Of a stretch of DNA of 64,000 nucleotides, positions 1-8,379 are shown piece by piece; the stretch's first letter is position 1, and every line of letters starts with the position of its first letter. Location of the stretch: positions 2,294,001-2,358,000 of the forward strand of contig NZ_CP046582.1 of the NCBI RefSeq assembly GCF_018141005.1. The letters are read 5' to 3'. The notes beneath the pieces are model-generated. The model had not been told where the DNA came from and made no database searches. It saw only the letters and a program-made list of their open reading frames with translations. This DNA comes from Erwinia sp. E602. Lineage in GTDB: Bacteria; Pseudomonadota; Gammaproteobacteria; Enterobacterales; Enterobacteriaceae. A program made the position numbers and the translations under genes.

Positions 1-101
1 TCTACCCCGCCAGCGGCGGTAAGCCGGAAGTGCTGCCGCAGGTGCTGACCCCGGCGATTGTGGTCAGTGCGCTGGAACGTGCGGCGGCGAAAAAAACATA
101 A
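1..101 (+). CDS. C-terminal end of an unidentified protein (5' truncated by the window)
   Basis: An open frame enters from the left edge and stops at TAA 99-101; only about 32 residues are visible, ending SALERAAAKKT. I see no motif that identifies the family. It is followed after 53 nt by the sigma factor gene on the same strand, so it may belong to that transcription unit or be its target. Confidence 0.5.
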   Translation, partial: YPASGGKPEVLPQVLTPAIVVSALERAAAKKT

Positions 102-154
102 CCATTCTGCGCGCCTGCGGGCGCGCCGGATTTCGTGAGGAAGGGAATGCCAGC

Positions 155-775
155 GTGACCGTCGCAGAGCAAGAGAGTTCGCCACAGCCCGCGCCGCGTG
201 AAGCGTGGCCGCGGCTGATGGCCCGTGCCCAGCGCGGCGACGGCCAGGCGTACGCCCGCCTGCTGACCAGCCTGCTGCCGGCGATCCGCGCGCTGATACG
301 GCGGCAGATTGCCGATCCGCTGCTCACCGAGGATGTGATCCAGGACGTGCTGCTCAGCCTGCACCGGGTGCGGCACACCTACGATCCGCGCTGCCCATTT
401 TTACCCTGGCTGACGGCGATCGTCTCCGCGCGCAGCACGGATGCGCTGCGCCGTCGCGGCCGCGATCGCCGCTGGCACCCGGCAGCTGACGGCCCGAACG
501 GTGACGTGAGCGAACCGCCAGACGCGCCGGCGGCGCGCGGTGATGAGCCGGGATTTTCCCTGCATCAGCGCGACCGCCAGCGCGAACTGCAGGGCATTCT
601 CGGCCAGCTGCCGCTGCGCCAGCGTGAGGTGGTGGAAGATATTCATCTGCGGGAGATGAGCCTGGCCGAGGCGGCCAGTAAAAGCCAGCTGAGCGTGGCG
701 GCGGTGAAGTCGCTGCTGCATCGGGCGCTGACCACCCTGCGGCGCTATGGAGAAAAAAATGACCGATCATCGTAA
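155..775 (+). CDS. ECF-type RNA polymerase sigma factor
   Basis: A 206-residue alternative sigma factor. The N-terminal part (about residues 35-100) carries the sigma region 2 pattern (LLTEDVIQDVLLSLHRVRHT, then WLTAIVSARSTDALRRRGRD) that melts and reads the -10 element. The C-terminal part (about 145-200) has region 4 with LPLRQREVV and the helix-turn-helix SLAEAASKSQLSVAAVKSLL. The start is GTG 155, chosen because GAGGAAGGG lies about ten bases upstream; the nearby ATG at 147 runs into a stop after three codons. The next gene starts inside its 3' end and encodes an NrsF-type membrane anti-sigma, the usual partner for this ECF group. The inducing signal is not visible from sequence. Confidence 0.9.
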   Translation: MTVAEQESSPQPAPREAWPRLMARAQRGDGQAYARLLTSLLPAIRALIRRQIADPLLTEDVIQDVLLSLHRVRHTYDPRCPFLPWLTAIVSARSTDALRRRGRDRRWHPAADGPNGDVSEPPDAPAARGDEPGFSLHQRDRQRELQGILGQLPLRQREVVEDIHLREMSLAEAASKSQLSVAAVKSLLHRALTTLRRYGEKNDRSS

Positions 776-1394
776 ACTTATCGCCGAACTGAGCCGTGAT
801 GCCGTACCGGTGCGGCGGCCGCTTACCCGGCCGTGGCGCCTGTTAAGCTGGCTGTTGATCGCGCTGCCGTGCGGCGCGTTGATGAGCCTGCTTTCCGCCC
901 GGCCGCTGACCGACTGGTCGCAGCCCGGTGCAGAATGGGCGCTGCTGCAGCTGGCGCTGTGCCTGCTGGCCGGGCTGTTTGCTATGCTGCAGGCCTTCAC
1001 GTTAAGTATCGCCGGACGGCGTAAGCTGAGCTGGAAATGGTTACTGCCGCTGGCCGCTGGCTGGCTGCTGGCGCTGCTGATGGGGCAGGCGACCGCGACG
1101 CTGCCGTCGGCCGATCATGATGCCAGCAGCTGCTATCGCTTTATGCTGACGGTCAGCGTGCCGATGGTGCTGATAACGCTGCTCTACCTGCGGCGCACCC
1201 GCACGCTCTATCCGTTACAAAGCCTGGCGGCGGCCGGTTTTGGCGTCGCCTGTATGGCGATGGCGCTGCTGATGCTGTGCCACCCGGTGCATCAGCATCC
1301 GCTGGATCTGCTGCTGCACGTCGCCGCCTTTATCAGCATTATCGCGCTGACTCTCGTCAGCGGCCGCTGGCTGGTTGGCCTGCCGCGTTCCTGA
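759..1394 (+). CDS. NrsF-type (DUF1109) membrane anti-sigma factor
   Basis: A 211-residue integral membrane protein with six hydrophobic segments separated by short loops, preceded by a ~25-residue charged cytosolic N-terminus (MTDHRKLIAELSRDAVPVRR) that would hold the cognate ECF sigma factor. NrsF proteins sequester their sigma factor at the inner membrane and release it on stress. The start at ATG 759 is preferred over ATG 747 because GGAG at 749-752 is correctly spaced for it. The gene overlaps the sigma gene by 17 nt, which implies translational coupling and balanced amounts of the two partners. Confidence 0.85.
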   Translation: MTDHRKLIAELSRDAVPVRRPLTRPWRLLSWLLIALPCGALMSLLSARPLTDWSQPGAEWALLQLALCLLAGLFAMLQAFTLSIAGRRKLSWKWLLPLAAGWLLALLMGQATATLPSADHDASSCYRFMLTVSVPMVLITLLYLRRTRTLYPLQSLAAAGFGVACMAMALLMLCHPVHQHPLDLLLHVAAFISIIALTLVSGRWLVGLPRS

Positions 1395-1433
1395 GGGCAG
1401 CCCGGCGGCAGCCCTCAGGAACGTTAACCGCTA

Positions 1434-2222
1434 TTACACCGGCGAGTAATCACCCAGCCCGTCCGGCCACGGCGTTAACAGATCGAAGCCGGTTTCGGTG
1501 ACGGCAACGGTGTGCTCCCACTGCGCCGACAGTGAGCGGTCTTTGGTCACCACCGTCCAGCCGTCGCCCAGCACGCTCACCGCCTGCTTACCGGCGTTGA
1601 TCATCGGTTCAATGGTGAAGATCATCCCCGGTTCCAGCACCATGCCCTGGCCCGGATTACCGTAGTGCAGGATCTGCGGTACGTCGTGATAGATACGGCC
1701 AATGCCGTGGCCGCAGTACTCGCGCACCACGCTGAAGCCGCTGGCTTCGGCCAGCTTCTGGATCGCGGAGCCGATATCGCCGAGGGTGTTGCCAGGGCGC
1801 ACGGCGCGGATACCGGCCAGCATCGCCTCGTAGGTGACTTCAACCAGGCGCTTTGCACGAATCGACGGCGTGCCGACGTAGTACATGCGGCTGGTATCGC
1901 CAAACCAGCCGTCGCAGATCAGCGCCACGTCAATATTGACGATATCACCGTCGCGCAGGCCTTTCTTATCGGTAGGGATGCCGTGGCACACCACGTGATT
2001 CACCGAGGTGCAGACGGTTTTGGTATAGCCGTGATAGCCGATATTGGCCGGGATGCACTTCAGCGTGTTGACGATATAGTCGTGGCAGATGGCGTCGAGC
2101 TGCTCGGTGGTGACGCCCGGACGCACGTGTTCGCCGATCATCGCCAGCACCTGCGCCGCCAGGTTGCCCGCGGTACGTGCCTGTTCAATCTCCGCCGCGG
2201 AGTGGATTTTGACTTTTTCCAT
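1434..2222 (-). CDS. map: Type I methionine aminopeptidase
   Basis: A 262-residue pita-bread-fold metallo-aminopeptidase that removes the initiator methionine from nascent proteins. All five metal ligands of the family are in register: D98 (VNIDV), D109 (FGDTS), H172 (CGHGIG), E205 (TIEPM) and E236 (WEHT). Substrate-site histidines H80 and H179 are also present. Length matches E. coli Map (264), but the sequence is clearly divergent (for example YHGYTKTVCTSVNHVVCHG), and it does not lie next to rpsB/tsf as the housekeeping copy does in E. coli. It is therefore probably a second paralogue; this needs the rest of the genome. It diverges from the EamA gene across an 80-nt gap. Confidence 0.9.
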   Translation of the reverse strand: MEKVKIHSAAEIEQARTAGNLAAQVLAMIGEHVRPGVTTEQLDAICHDYIVNTLKCIPANIGYHGYTKTVCTSVNHVVCHGIPTDKKGLRDGDIVNIDVALICDGWFGDTSRMYYVGTPSIRAKRLVEVTYEAMLAGIRAVRPGNTLGDIGSAIQKLAEASGFSVVREYCGHGIGRIYHDVPQILHYGNPGQGMVLEPGMIFTIEPMINAGKQAVSVLGDGWTVVTKDRSLSAQWEHTVAVTETGFDLLTPWPDGLGDYSPV

Positions 2223-2302
2223 CTCAATTCTCGTATTTCAGTGTCTGATAAGGCATTTTAATAGATTCAACGAGTTAATTGAAACACTGATTCAGGGATA
2301 GC

Positions 2303-3220
2303 ATGGAAAAGGTGAATGCACGTCAGCGCTGGCTGGCGGAGGGATTACTGGTTTGCGTGGCGGCGGGCTGGGGAATCGGCTTTCCGGTGATGAAAAGCGC
2401 GGTGGATGTCTATCCGGTGCTGATGGTGCTGTTCCTGCGTTTTCTGCTGTCGACGCTGCTGATGCTGCCACTGACCGGCAAAAAACTGCTCAGGGTGCAG
2501 CGCAGCACCCTGATGACCGGCGTGCTGCTGGGGACGTTACTGGGCGCGACCTATCTGTTGCTGATCTTCGGGCTGCAACAGACCTCGGCGGCCAGCACCG
2601 GTTTTCTGGCGGGCCTGAATGTGATCTGGGTGCTGTTACTGGCGGCGCTGCTGGCCGGCCGTTTCCCCGGTGCAGACGCCTGGCTGGCGACCGGCTGTGC
2701 GCTGCTCGGGCTGGCTCTGATGTCAGACATCAGCAGCCTGCAACTGCGGCAGGGCGATCTGCTGGTGATTGCCGGCTCGTTTTTCTCTGCCCTGCATATC
2801 CTCGCGCTGGACCGCTGGAGCGGCCGTCACGATACGCTGACGCTGACGGTGATTCAGATTGCTACCATGACGGTGATGATGCTGCTGGCACTGCTGGGCA
2901 CCGGTCAGCCGCTGTTCCCCGACCATGTTGACACCTCGCTGCTGACCGCACTGCTGATAACCGCCGTCTTCTCGACCGTATTTGCCTTCTGGGTGCAGAC
3001 CCACTATCAGCGCTTCACCACCCCAACGCGGGCGATTCTGATCTACAATCTTGACCCGGTATTCTCCGCGCTGTTTGCCGTCTGGCTGCTGCACGAAACC
3101 CTGTCTGATAACATAGTGACCGGTGGCGCTTTTATCCTGCTGGGCATGTGCCTGCCGGGGGTGTTGGGCGCATTACTGCAACGTTGTCGTGAAATGAAGG
3201 CGAGAAATGAGGTGTCATGA
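2303..3220 (+). CDS. EamA/DMT-superfamily transporter
   Basis: A 305-residue inner-membrane protein with ten predicted hydrophobic helices in two EamA repeats (about residues 12-145 and 155-290), the layout of drug/metabolite transporters that export amino acids, metabolites or toxic compounds. Typical family features are the N-terminal GWGIGFPVMKSAVDVYPVL and the second-repeat stretch AILIYNLDPVFSALFAVWLL followed by an E in LLHETLS. The substrate cannot be assigned. It stands alone between the divergent map gene and a short hairpin. Confidence 0.85.
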   Translation: MEKVNARQRWLAEGLLVCVAAGWGIGFPVMKSAVDVYPVLMVLFLRFLLSTLLMLPLTGKKLLRVQRSTLMTGVLLGTLLGATYLLLIFGLQQTSAASTGFLAGLNVIWVLLLAALLAGRFPGADAWLATGCALLGLALMSDISSLQLRQGDLLVIAGSFFSALHILALDRWSGRHDTLTLTVIQIATMTVMMLLALLGTGQPLFPDHVDTSLLTALLITAVFSTVFAFWVQTHYQRFTTPTRAILIYNLDPVFSALFAVWLLHETLSDNIVTGGAFILLGMCLPGVLGALLQRCREMKARNEVS

Positions 3221-3226
3221 CAGTTG

Positions 3227-3246
3227 CCAGCCCAGCTACGGGCTGG
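3227..3246 (+). terminator. Possible weak terminator after the EamA gene
   Basis: A 7-bp perfect stem (CCAGCCC / GGGCTGG, 6-nt loop) begins six bases after the stop codon. There is no U-run behind it, so intrinsic termination would be weak. Confidence 0.3.
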
Positions 3247-3271
3247 TCAATAAAAGCGATTAACGTATAAT
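3244..3271 (+). promoter_or_regulatory. Predicted sigma-70 promoter for the ATPase/nuclease pair
   Basis: TATAAT at 3266-3271 is a perfect -10 hexamer; TGGTCA at 3244-3249 is a 4/6 match to the -35 with a 16-bp spacer. It lies about 65 bases before the ATPase start codon. A 10-bp direct repeat CAGTTGCCAG (3221-3230 and 3280-3289) flanks it. Confidence 0.45.
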
Positions 3272-3334
3272 AAAACAATCAGTTGCCAGAATGATATCGC
3301 TGCCAGGTTTCACCACTCCAGTAAGGGAGGATGT

Positions 3335-4450
3335 ATGTTAAAGACGTTGTCCGTAGAGAACTTCACCTTATTTCAGAAAACAGATCCTCTGCAGTTCTCA
3401 TCCGGACTGAACGTTATTGTCGGAGAAAATGGCAGCGGCAAAACGCACTTACTCAAACTGCTTTACAGCCTGATTGCAACCAGTAATGAGTCTGCACGTC
3501 AGGCCATCACGCTGCTTCCCACCAAACTGCATCTGCAAAAAGCCTATGGCGAAAAGCTGATGGGCGTATTTAAACCGGATGCCGTTGGCAGGCTGGCCAG
3601 CCGTAAGCAGGGTCTCGCACGATGCGAGATCAAGGTGACCTTCAGCGAGCCTAAGCTTGATGTTGGCATCAGCATTGGAACCCGAGCCCAGACGGACGTT
3701 CAGATTGAACACCTGCCTGCGATGTGGGACACGAAAACAGCACTGTTTATTCCTACCCGTGAGTTATTGACTCTCTCTCCCGGACTGGCTGCATTATATG
3801 AACAACGTCATGTCCAGTTTGAAGAGACATGGCGCGATACCTGCCGGCATCTGGAGATATCGGCCCTGAAGGGGCGTCGTTCCAAAGCGCTTGCCAGCCT
3901 GATTAAGCCGCTTGAAATTGCCATGGGAGGAACCGTGGTGGTAGAGAGAAATGGTCAGTTCTATCTTAATGTGACGGATGGCGGAAAGATGGAGATGTAC
4001 CTTGTCGCTGAAGGTCTGCGTAAGCTGGCGATGCTGGCACATCTTATTGCCAATGGAACATTGCAGCAGCAGGGCTATCTGTTCTGGGATGAGCCTGAAT
4101 CTAATCTTAATCCGCGACTTATCCGTCTGGTGGCCTTCGTTATCCATGCTCTGGCGGCTAATGGCATTCAGGTCTTTATTGCCAGCCACAGTTACTTTTT
4201 AATGAAGGAGTTGGAAATACTGGAAAAACTGGCGCAACGCAAACCGGAAGGTCATGAGAATGCTGAAATAGCCGGAGACTCACCTGATACACCTGAAAAA
4301 ACACCATCGCGCTACTTTGCATTAGTAAAAGAAGGCAGTGTGGTTAATCGTATAGAAACCGCCGAGCGGTTCTCTGAGCTTGAGAATCTGGTGATGCTGG
4401 ATGAGGAACTGGCTCAGTACGATCGCGACATGGAGGCGGGGAATGCCTGA
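3335..4450 (+). CDS. ABC/OLD-like AAA family ATPase of a two-gene putative defence module
   Basis: A 371-residue soluble ATPase of the RecF/SMC-like AAA15/AAA21 type. It shows the N-terminal strand LKTLSVENFTLF, Walker A GENGSGKT (30-37), a degenerate signature around VAEGLRKLA (224-232), Walker B YLFWDEPESNLNP (248-260) and the H-loop ASHSYFLM (H285). This arrangement is typical of ATPases that act as sensors or motors for a partner nuclease in anti-phage systems (OLD, PARIS AriA, Septu PtuA, AbiL). It has no fused TOPRIM domain; the partner is the next gene, which overlaps it by 8 nt. Its base composition is visibly more AT-rich than the flanking EamA and flavin reductase genes, suggesting acquisition. 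SD AAGGGAGG precedes ATG 3335. Confidence 0.8.
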   Translation: MLKTLSVENFTLFQKTDPLQFSSGLNVIVGENGSGKTHLLKLLYSLIATSNESARQAITLLPTKLHLQKAYGEKLMGVFKPDAVGRLASRKQGLARCEIKVTFSEPKLDVGISIGTRAQTDVQIEHLPAMWDTKTALFIPTRELLTLSPGLAALYEQRHVQFEETWRDTCRHLEISALKGRRSKALASLIKPLEIAMGGTVVVERNGQFYLNVTDGGKMEMYLVAEGLRKLAMLAHLIANGTLQQQGYLFWDEPESNLNPRLIRLVAFVIHALAANGIQVFIASHSYFLMKELEILEKLAQRKPEGHENAEIAGDSPDTPEKTPSRYFALVKEGSVVNRIETAERFSELENLVMLDEELAQYDRDMEAGNA

Positions 4451-5039
4451 TATCACGGAAGGTAAGATAAAGCTGGCGTTTCCCCCCACCTGGCAGGTGA
4501 TGAAATACGATGAGTGCTCCTGGCATAAACAACATAAAGCGGGACATGGCGCGCACGCGATGGATGTGCTGGCGGTTGGTGATGACCAGACGCACTGGTG
4601 GATTGAAATTAAAGATTGTGAGGGCTTTGAAACCGATAACCGGCCACGTCTTTCTGATGCCAGCTCCCCATCCCTGGAAAAAACTCGCGCCTGGCTGGTG
4701 GCAGAAAATATTGACCATGAGGTTCGGGCTCTGCGAAAAAAACCGTTTATTATTGAAGAAATGCTGCTGAAGGTCCGCGATACGCTGGCCGCGCTGTCAA
4801 TTGCTCACCGTCAGGCTGAAGCCGCGCTGCTGCCATGGAACCTGTTCGCCAGCCCGGCCCCACGATGGACGGTTGTGCTGCTGTTAACCTGGGATGTAAA
4901 AGATTTTAAACTGATCGCCAAGCGCATACAGACAAAACTGAACACAGCCTTTAAAGGCTATGGTATTAACGTGTACGTTGTTAATCAGGCGACCCTGCCA
5001 GACTGTGGTTTACCTTGCACATTAAGTCGACTTCAATAA
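4443..5039 (+). CDS. Small protein with a PD-(D/E)xK-like nuclease motif, partner of the upstream ATPase
   Basis: A 198-residue protein I cannot place in a named family. Residues 40-58 read as a hydrophobic strand with D41 (MDVLAV), a turn, then WWIEIKD with E55 and K57, which is the D-x13-E-x-K spacing of PD-(D/E)xK nucleases. The C-terminal half has a hydrophobic strand (WTVVLLLTWDV) and a basic helix (FKLIAKRIQTKL). The start at ATG 4443 is chosen because GGAGGCGGGG precedes it and because it overlaps the ATPase stop, giving tight coupling; a longer frame from 4401 lacks such a site. By position and motif it would be the effector of an ATPase-nuclease pair. The nuclease reading is inference. 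Confidence 0.65.
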   Translation: MPDITEGKIKLAFPPTWQVMKYDECSWHKQHKAGHGAHAMDVLAVGDDQTHWWIEIKDCEGFETDNRPRLSDASSPSLEKTRAWLVAENIDHEVRALRKKPFIIEEMLLKVRDTLAALSIAHRQAEAALLPWNLFASPAPRWTVVLLLTWDVKDFKLIAKRIQTKLNTAFKGYGINVYVVNQATLPDCGLPCTLSRLQ

Positions 5040-5058
5040 CCAAAAGAGAGCTGTCCTG

Positions 5059-5640
5059 ATGAACAATACGTTTATTCGCCCCGTAGCCTTAGAAAAATCC
5101 TGGCGTTTAATTAACCACGGGCCGACGGTGCTGGTCTCCGGGCGGCATGACGGCGTGGACAATGTGATGGCCGCCGCCTGGGCTACCGGGCTGGATTTCA
5201 ATCCGCCGAAAGTGCTGGTGGTGCTGGATAAAATCGCGGTGACGCGCCAGCTGATTGAAGGTAGCGGTCAGTTTGTTCTTCAGGTGCCGACGGTGGCGCA
5301 AATCAAACTGACCCACGCGGTGGGCCATAGCAGCCTGGCCGACCAGCCGGATAAGCTGGCGCGTCACGGCGTGGAGCTGTTCGGCTTCGACGGCTTCGAC
5401 CTGCCGTTTGTTGCTGGCTGCTCCGGCTGGCTGGCCTGCCGCCTGATTAACGAGCCGCATAACCAGCAGGCGCACGACCTGTTTATTGGTGAAGTGATCG
5501 GGGCCTGGGCCGACAGCCGGGTGTTCAGCGACGGTCACTGGCATTTCGAACAGGCGGACCCGTCTCTGCGCAGCCTGCACTACGTGGCCGGCGGCCAGTT
5601 CTACGCCACCGGCGAGTCGCTGAACGTAGCGGAAGAGTGA
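5059..5640 (+). CDS. Flavin reductase-like domain protein
   Basis: A 193-residue FMN-binding split-barrel protein of the flavin reductase/DIM6-NTAB family. Members bind FMN and either reduce flavin with NAD(P)H or act as flavoprotein oxidoreductases. Family features include the N-terminal GPTVLVSGRHDGVDNVMAAAW, the strand PPKVLVVLDKIAVTRQLIE and the late GEVIGAW. It sits between two accessory modules on the + strand, convergent with the helicase operon, and its GC content is like the core genome, so it probably marks host backbone between insertions. Confidence 0.8.
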   Translation: MNNTFIRPVALEKSWRLINHGPTVLVSGRHDGVDNVMAAAWATGLDFNPPKVLVVLDKIAVTRQLIEGSGQFVLQVPTVAQIKLTHAVGHSSLADQPDKLARHGVELFGFDGFDLPFVAGCSGWLACRLINEPHNQQAHDLFIGEVIGAWADSRVFSDGHWHFEQADPSLRSLHYVAGGQFYATGESLNVAEE

Positions 5641-5655
5641 CCGGGGTGAGGGCGG

Positions 5656-8379
5656 TCAGCCCTCATCCTCCCTCAGCGCCGGCCAGGGATCGATCGCGCT
5701 GGCGTCAGGGTCAGGCTGGCGCAGATAGTCGCGCCAGCGGCTGCCGTCCACCTGCATATCAATCTCGCCGCTGAACGCCTGGACGCGGCAGGCATCTACC
5801 CGCTTTTCCACCTGGTGTTTGGCGATGATAAAGCGCGCCAGCTGCTCCTGGTCGAAGGAGTTTTCCAGATAAGGGTAGTTAATGGTCAGGCGCGTTTCCC
5901 CCCGCTGGCGCAGCTGATGGTTTAGCAACCCGAACAGCCGATCCACCCGGCCAATACGTTGCTCATTTGCGCCTGGTGTCCAGGCCAGCCCGTAGTGGTG
6001 CACCTTACGGCACTGCAGGTGCAGGTTAACGCCCTCCTGGAACACGGCGGTGGCGACCAGCACGTTGGGGTAGAATGGGCTGTTAAAACCGATTTTCAGC
6101 GGCGTCCGGTTGCCCGTTTCACCGCTGGCAAAGCGGGCGGGGCTGTGCATGCTGCTGATAAATGTCCAGGGCGTATCGCAGTCTTCCAGCGAACGCGAGA
6201 CGACCTTTGTGCACAGCGCCTCAAAGGTGCGCAGCGCGGCGGAAAAGTAGTTAAAAAGATGCGACCCGGCGATTTTCGGTTGCACAAAGCGGATAAAAGC
6301 GCGGTATTCGCCTTCAACGCCTTCAGCTTCTCCCCGTTGCTGGCGCTGCCGCCAGAAGCCGGTGTACCAGCAGTAGAGTTCGATCATCACCGGGCTGGCG
6401 TAGAGGAAACCGCTTTGCAGATAGCGGGAAAAGTTCTCCACGATGCGCGGGTTTGTCTTGCGCCAGTCAAGAATTTGCTGCTGCTCAGATGCAATCAGCA
6501 GCGGCCAGACCAGCGCCCAGGCGGTGGTGGCTGGCTGGCTGATGGGGAGCCGCCGCTGCACTGCCTGTTGCCCGTGCAGGCGGTAATGCTGCGCGGCCAG
6601 CACATAGTTAATGCGATCCCGATCCTGTTCAGCAGCGTGATCCCCCCCTGCGTACTCAGCCTGGCAATAGTCCGCTGCCGGCTCAAGAAACAGAGCAAAC
6701 AGGCTCTCTTTTTTGCGAAAGCGCTGGCGCACGTTGGCGCAGTCGCTGCGGTTTTCATCGGGGTTATCCCCTTTTTTTACCGTAAACAGATCGGCGATGC
6801 GCGAACCCGTAGCATCGTCCTCCCGGTGCGGCAGGTCGTGGTCAGCGTCGGCATCATATTCATCCTGGTAGACAGGATCGGTAACAGCTGCGGTCTCAGA
6901 TCTCGTCCTGGCGCGTTTTTTACCGGTACGGGAGGCATTCTGCGACACCGCTGACTGCCAACGAACCATCCCGTTAAACCAGCTGCGTGACCATTTATCC
7001 TGGTGCCACTGCGCAAGATTTTCCGCCACCTGGTCTTCCGGCAGCCAGGTCTCCAGCAGCAGCCGTGCCTGCTGGCGGTCATAATCATCATTGATGCGGC
7101 GGGTTAATTCGCGCACGGAGGGGATACGGCGTACGAACACCAGATGCTTATGCTCTTCGATATTTTTGCAAGGCGTCAGCGGATCGCTGGCGCGGCAGAG
7201 ATCGACCAGCTGCTGATATTTCGGGTGCTCCGGCACACTGCCGGTGAATTTCTGATGAGCCTCTGTCAGCTGCTGCAACAGTGAGGAGTCGGGTGCCTGA
7301 TGCCACGACTGCCCCTGATTATCATTGTCAGCCTGTTCGGTCGGACGCTGCGGGGTGGTGGACTCAAACCCTTCCAGATAACCATAGAAAAAACGACGTG
7401 GCGCGTCGGCCTGCTCGTTCTCTTTTAACAGCAGCTTATGGTAGAGCGCAAAAAACAGCTCCGCCCGTTCGTCACCGGCCAGTGAGGCAGGAAGCGCCCG
7501 CTCTTCACGATAGTGATATTTGTTAAACGCTTTCCCCCCGGCACCGGACAGAATACGCATCCGCCGGATGGCGAAGCGCCGGAGCAGCTCGTCCGCATCC
7601 GGCAGGCTGTTACCCCCTTCAGCGGCGAGAAAGTAGCTGAACATATTGGGAATATCATCCAGCGAGGAGTAGCTCGGCGTGGCGGTCATCAGCAGCACCT
7701 GCTGACTCAGCGGCTGCGCGGGGGGGCCGAACAGTCCGCGCGCAGCAGATGCCCGCTGGCTGCCGCTCCACGCGTGGCGAAAATAGTGCGCCTCATCAAT
7801 CACCAGCAGGTCAAATCCCTGTGCGCCCAGCGCCGCTTTAAGCCGCTGATGGATCCGGCTGGCGGCCGTAAAAGCAGCCTGAGCACGATCGTCGGTGGTC
7901 TCTTTCTCCGCGCTGCTCAGCAGATGGCTCAGCGCATGGATAGTGGTGATACAGAGCTGGCTGCTGCCGGCCTGCACGGCGGTGACCAGATCCTCCAGCC
8001 GGTAAGCCACGGTAAGCGCCGGGCAGAGCGTCTTATCCCGGACGTGCTTTGCGAAAAAGGTAGCAAATTCCGTCTCCCAGTGCTGGCAGATATCCCGGTT
8101 CGGTGCCATGACCAGCACCTTAGCCGCGGGGTTCTTCTGCCAGTTCCACGCCATCACGGCCAGCGCCTGCAGCGTTTTGCCCATGCCAACTTCATCTGCC
8201 AGCAGGGCCAGCCCGCCAGCGTGCAGGCGGTTAAGCAGTCCGGCAACGCCTTCTGCCTGGCGGTCAGCCATGCTGTTACCGCCCGGTTGCGGCAGCCAGT
8301 CCGGCTGGCTGAGGTCAAAATTGATCCGCTCTGCAACCTGCGCCACGCTAACCGGTTTGTATTTTTTACTGTTTTTCAT
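5656..8379 (-). CDS. SNF2-type DEAH helicase, third gene of a putative defence operon
   Basis: A 907-residue superfamily 2 translocase. Visible motifs: the Q-like lead-in MADRQAEGVAGLL (37-49), motif I DEVGMGKT (62-69), Ia VLVMAPNRD, motif II DEAH (195-198), motif III LLMTATPSY (229-237) and motif VI QRIGRVDR (807-814), the last being characteristic of SNF2/RapA-like proteins. A long insertion (about 340-640), rich in charged and polar residues, separates the two RecA lobes. Its start overlaps the end of the PLD gene by 14 nt. Helicase plus PLD nuclease pairs occur in DISARM, Dpd and Mokosh defence systems, but the DUF1998, methyltransferase and deazapurine genes of those systems are absent here. 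Confidence 0.85.
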   Translation of the reverse strand: MKNSKKYKPVSVAQVAERINFDLSQPDWLPQPGGNSMADRQAEGVAGLLNRLHAGGLALLADEVGMGKTLQALAVMAWNWQKNPAAKVLVMAPNRDICQHWETEFATFFAKHVRDKTLCPALTVAYRLEDLVTAVQAGSSQLCITTIHALSHLLSSAEKETTDDRAQAAFTAASRIHQRLKAALGAQGFDLLVIDEAHYFRHAWSGSQRASAARGLFGPPAQPLSQQVLLMTATPSYSSLDDIPNMFSYFLAAEGGNSLPDADELLRRFAIRRMRILSGAGGKAFNKYHYREERALPASLAGDERAELFFALYHKLLLKENEQADAPRRFFYGYLEGFESTTPQRPTEQADNDNQGQSWHQAPDSSLLQQLTEAHQKFTGSVPEHPKYQQLVDLCRASDPLTPCKNIEEHKHLVFVRRIPSVRELTRRINDDYDRQQARLLLETWLPEDQVAENLAQWHQDKWSRSWFNGMVRWQSAVSQNASRTGKKRARTRSETAAVTDPVYQDEYDADADHDLPHREDDATGSRIADLFTVKKGDNPDENRSDCANVRQRFRKKESLFALFLEPAADYCQAEYAGGDHAAEQDRDRINYVLAAQHYRLHGQQAVQRRLPISQPATTAWALVWPLLIASEQQQILDWRKTNPRIVENFSRYLQSGFLYASPVMIELYCWYTGFWRQRQQRGEAEGVEGEYRAFIRFVQPKIAGSHLFNYFSAALRTFEALCTKVVSRSLEDCDTPWTFISSMHSPARFASGETGNRTPLKIGFNSPFYPNVLVATAVFQEGVNLHLQCRKVHHYGLAWTPGANEQRIGRVDRLFGLLNHQLRQRGETRLTINYPYLENSFDQEQLARFIIAKHQVEKRVDACRVQAFSGEIDMQVDGSRWRDYLRQPDPDASAIDPWPALREDEG

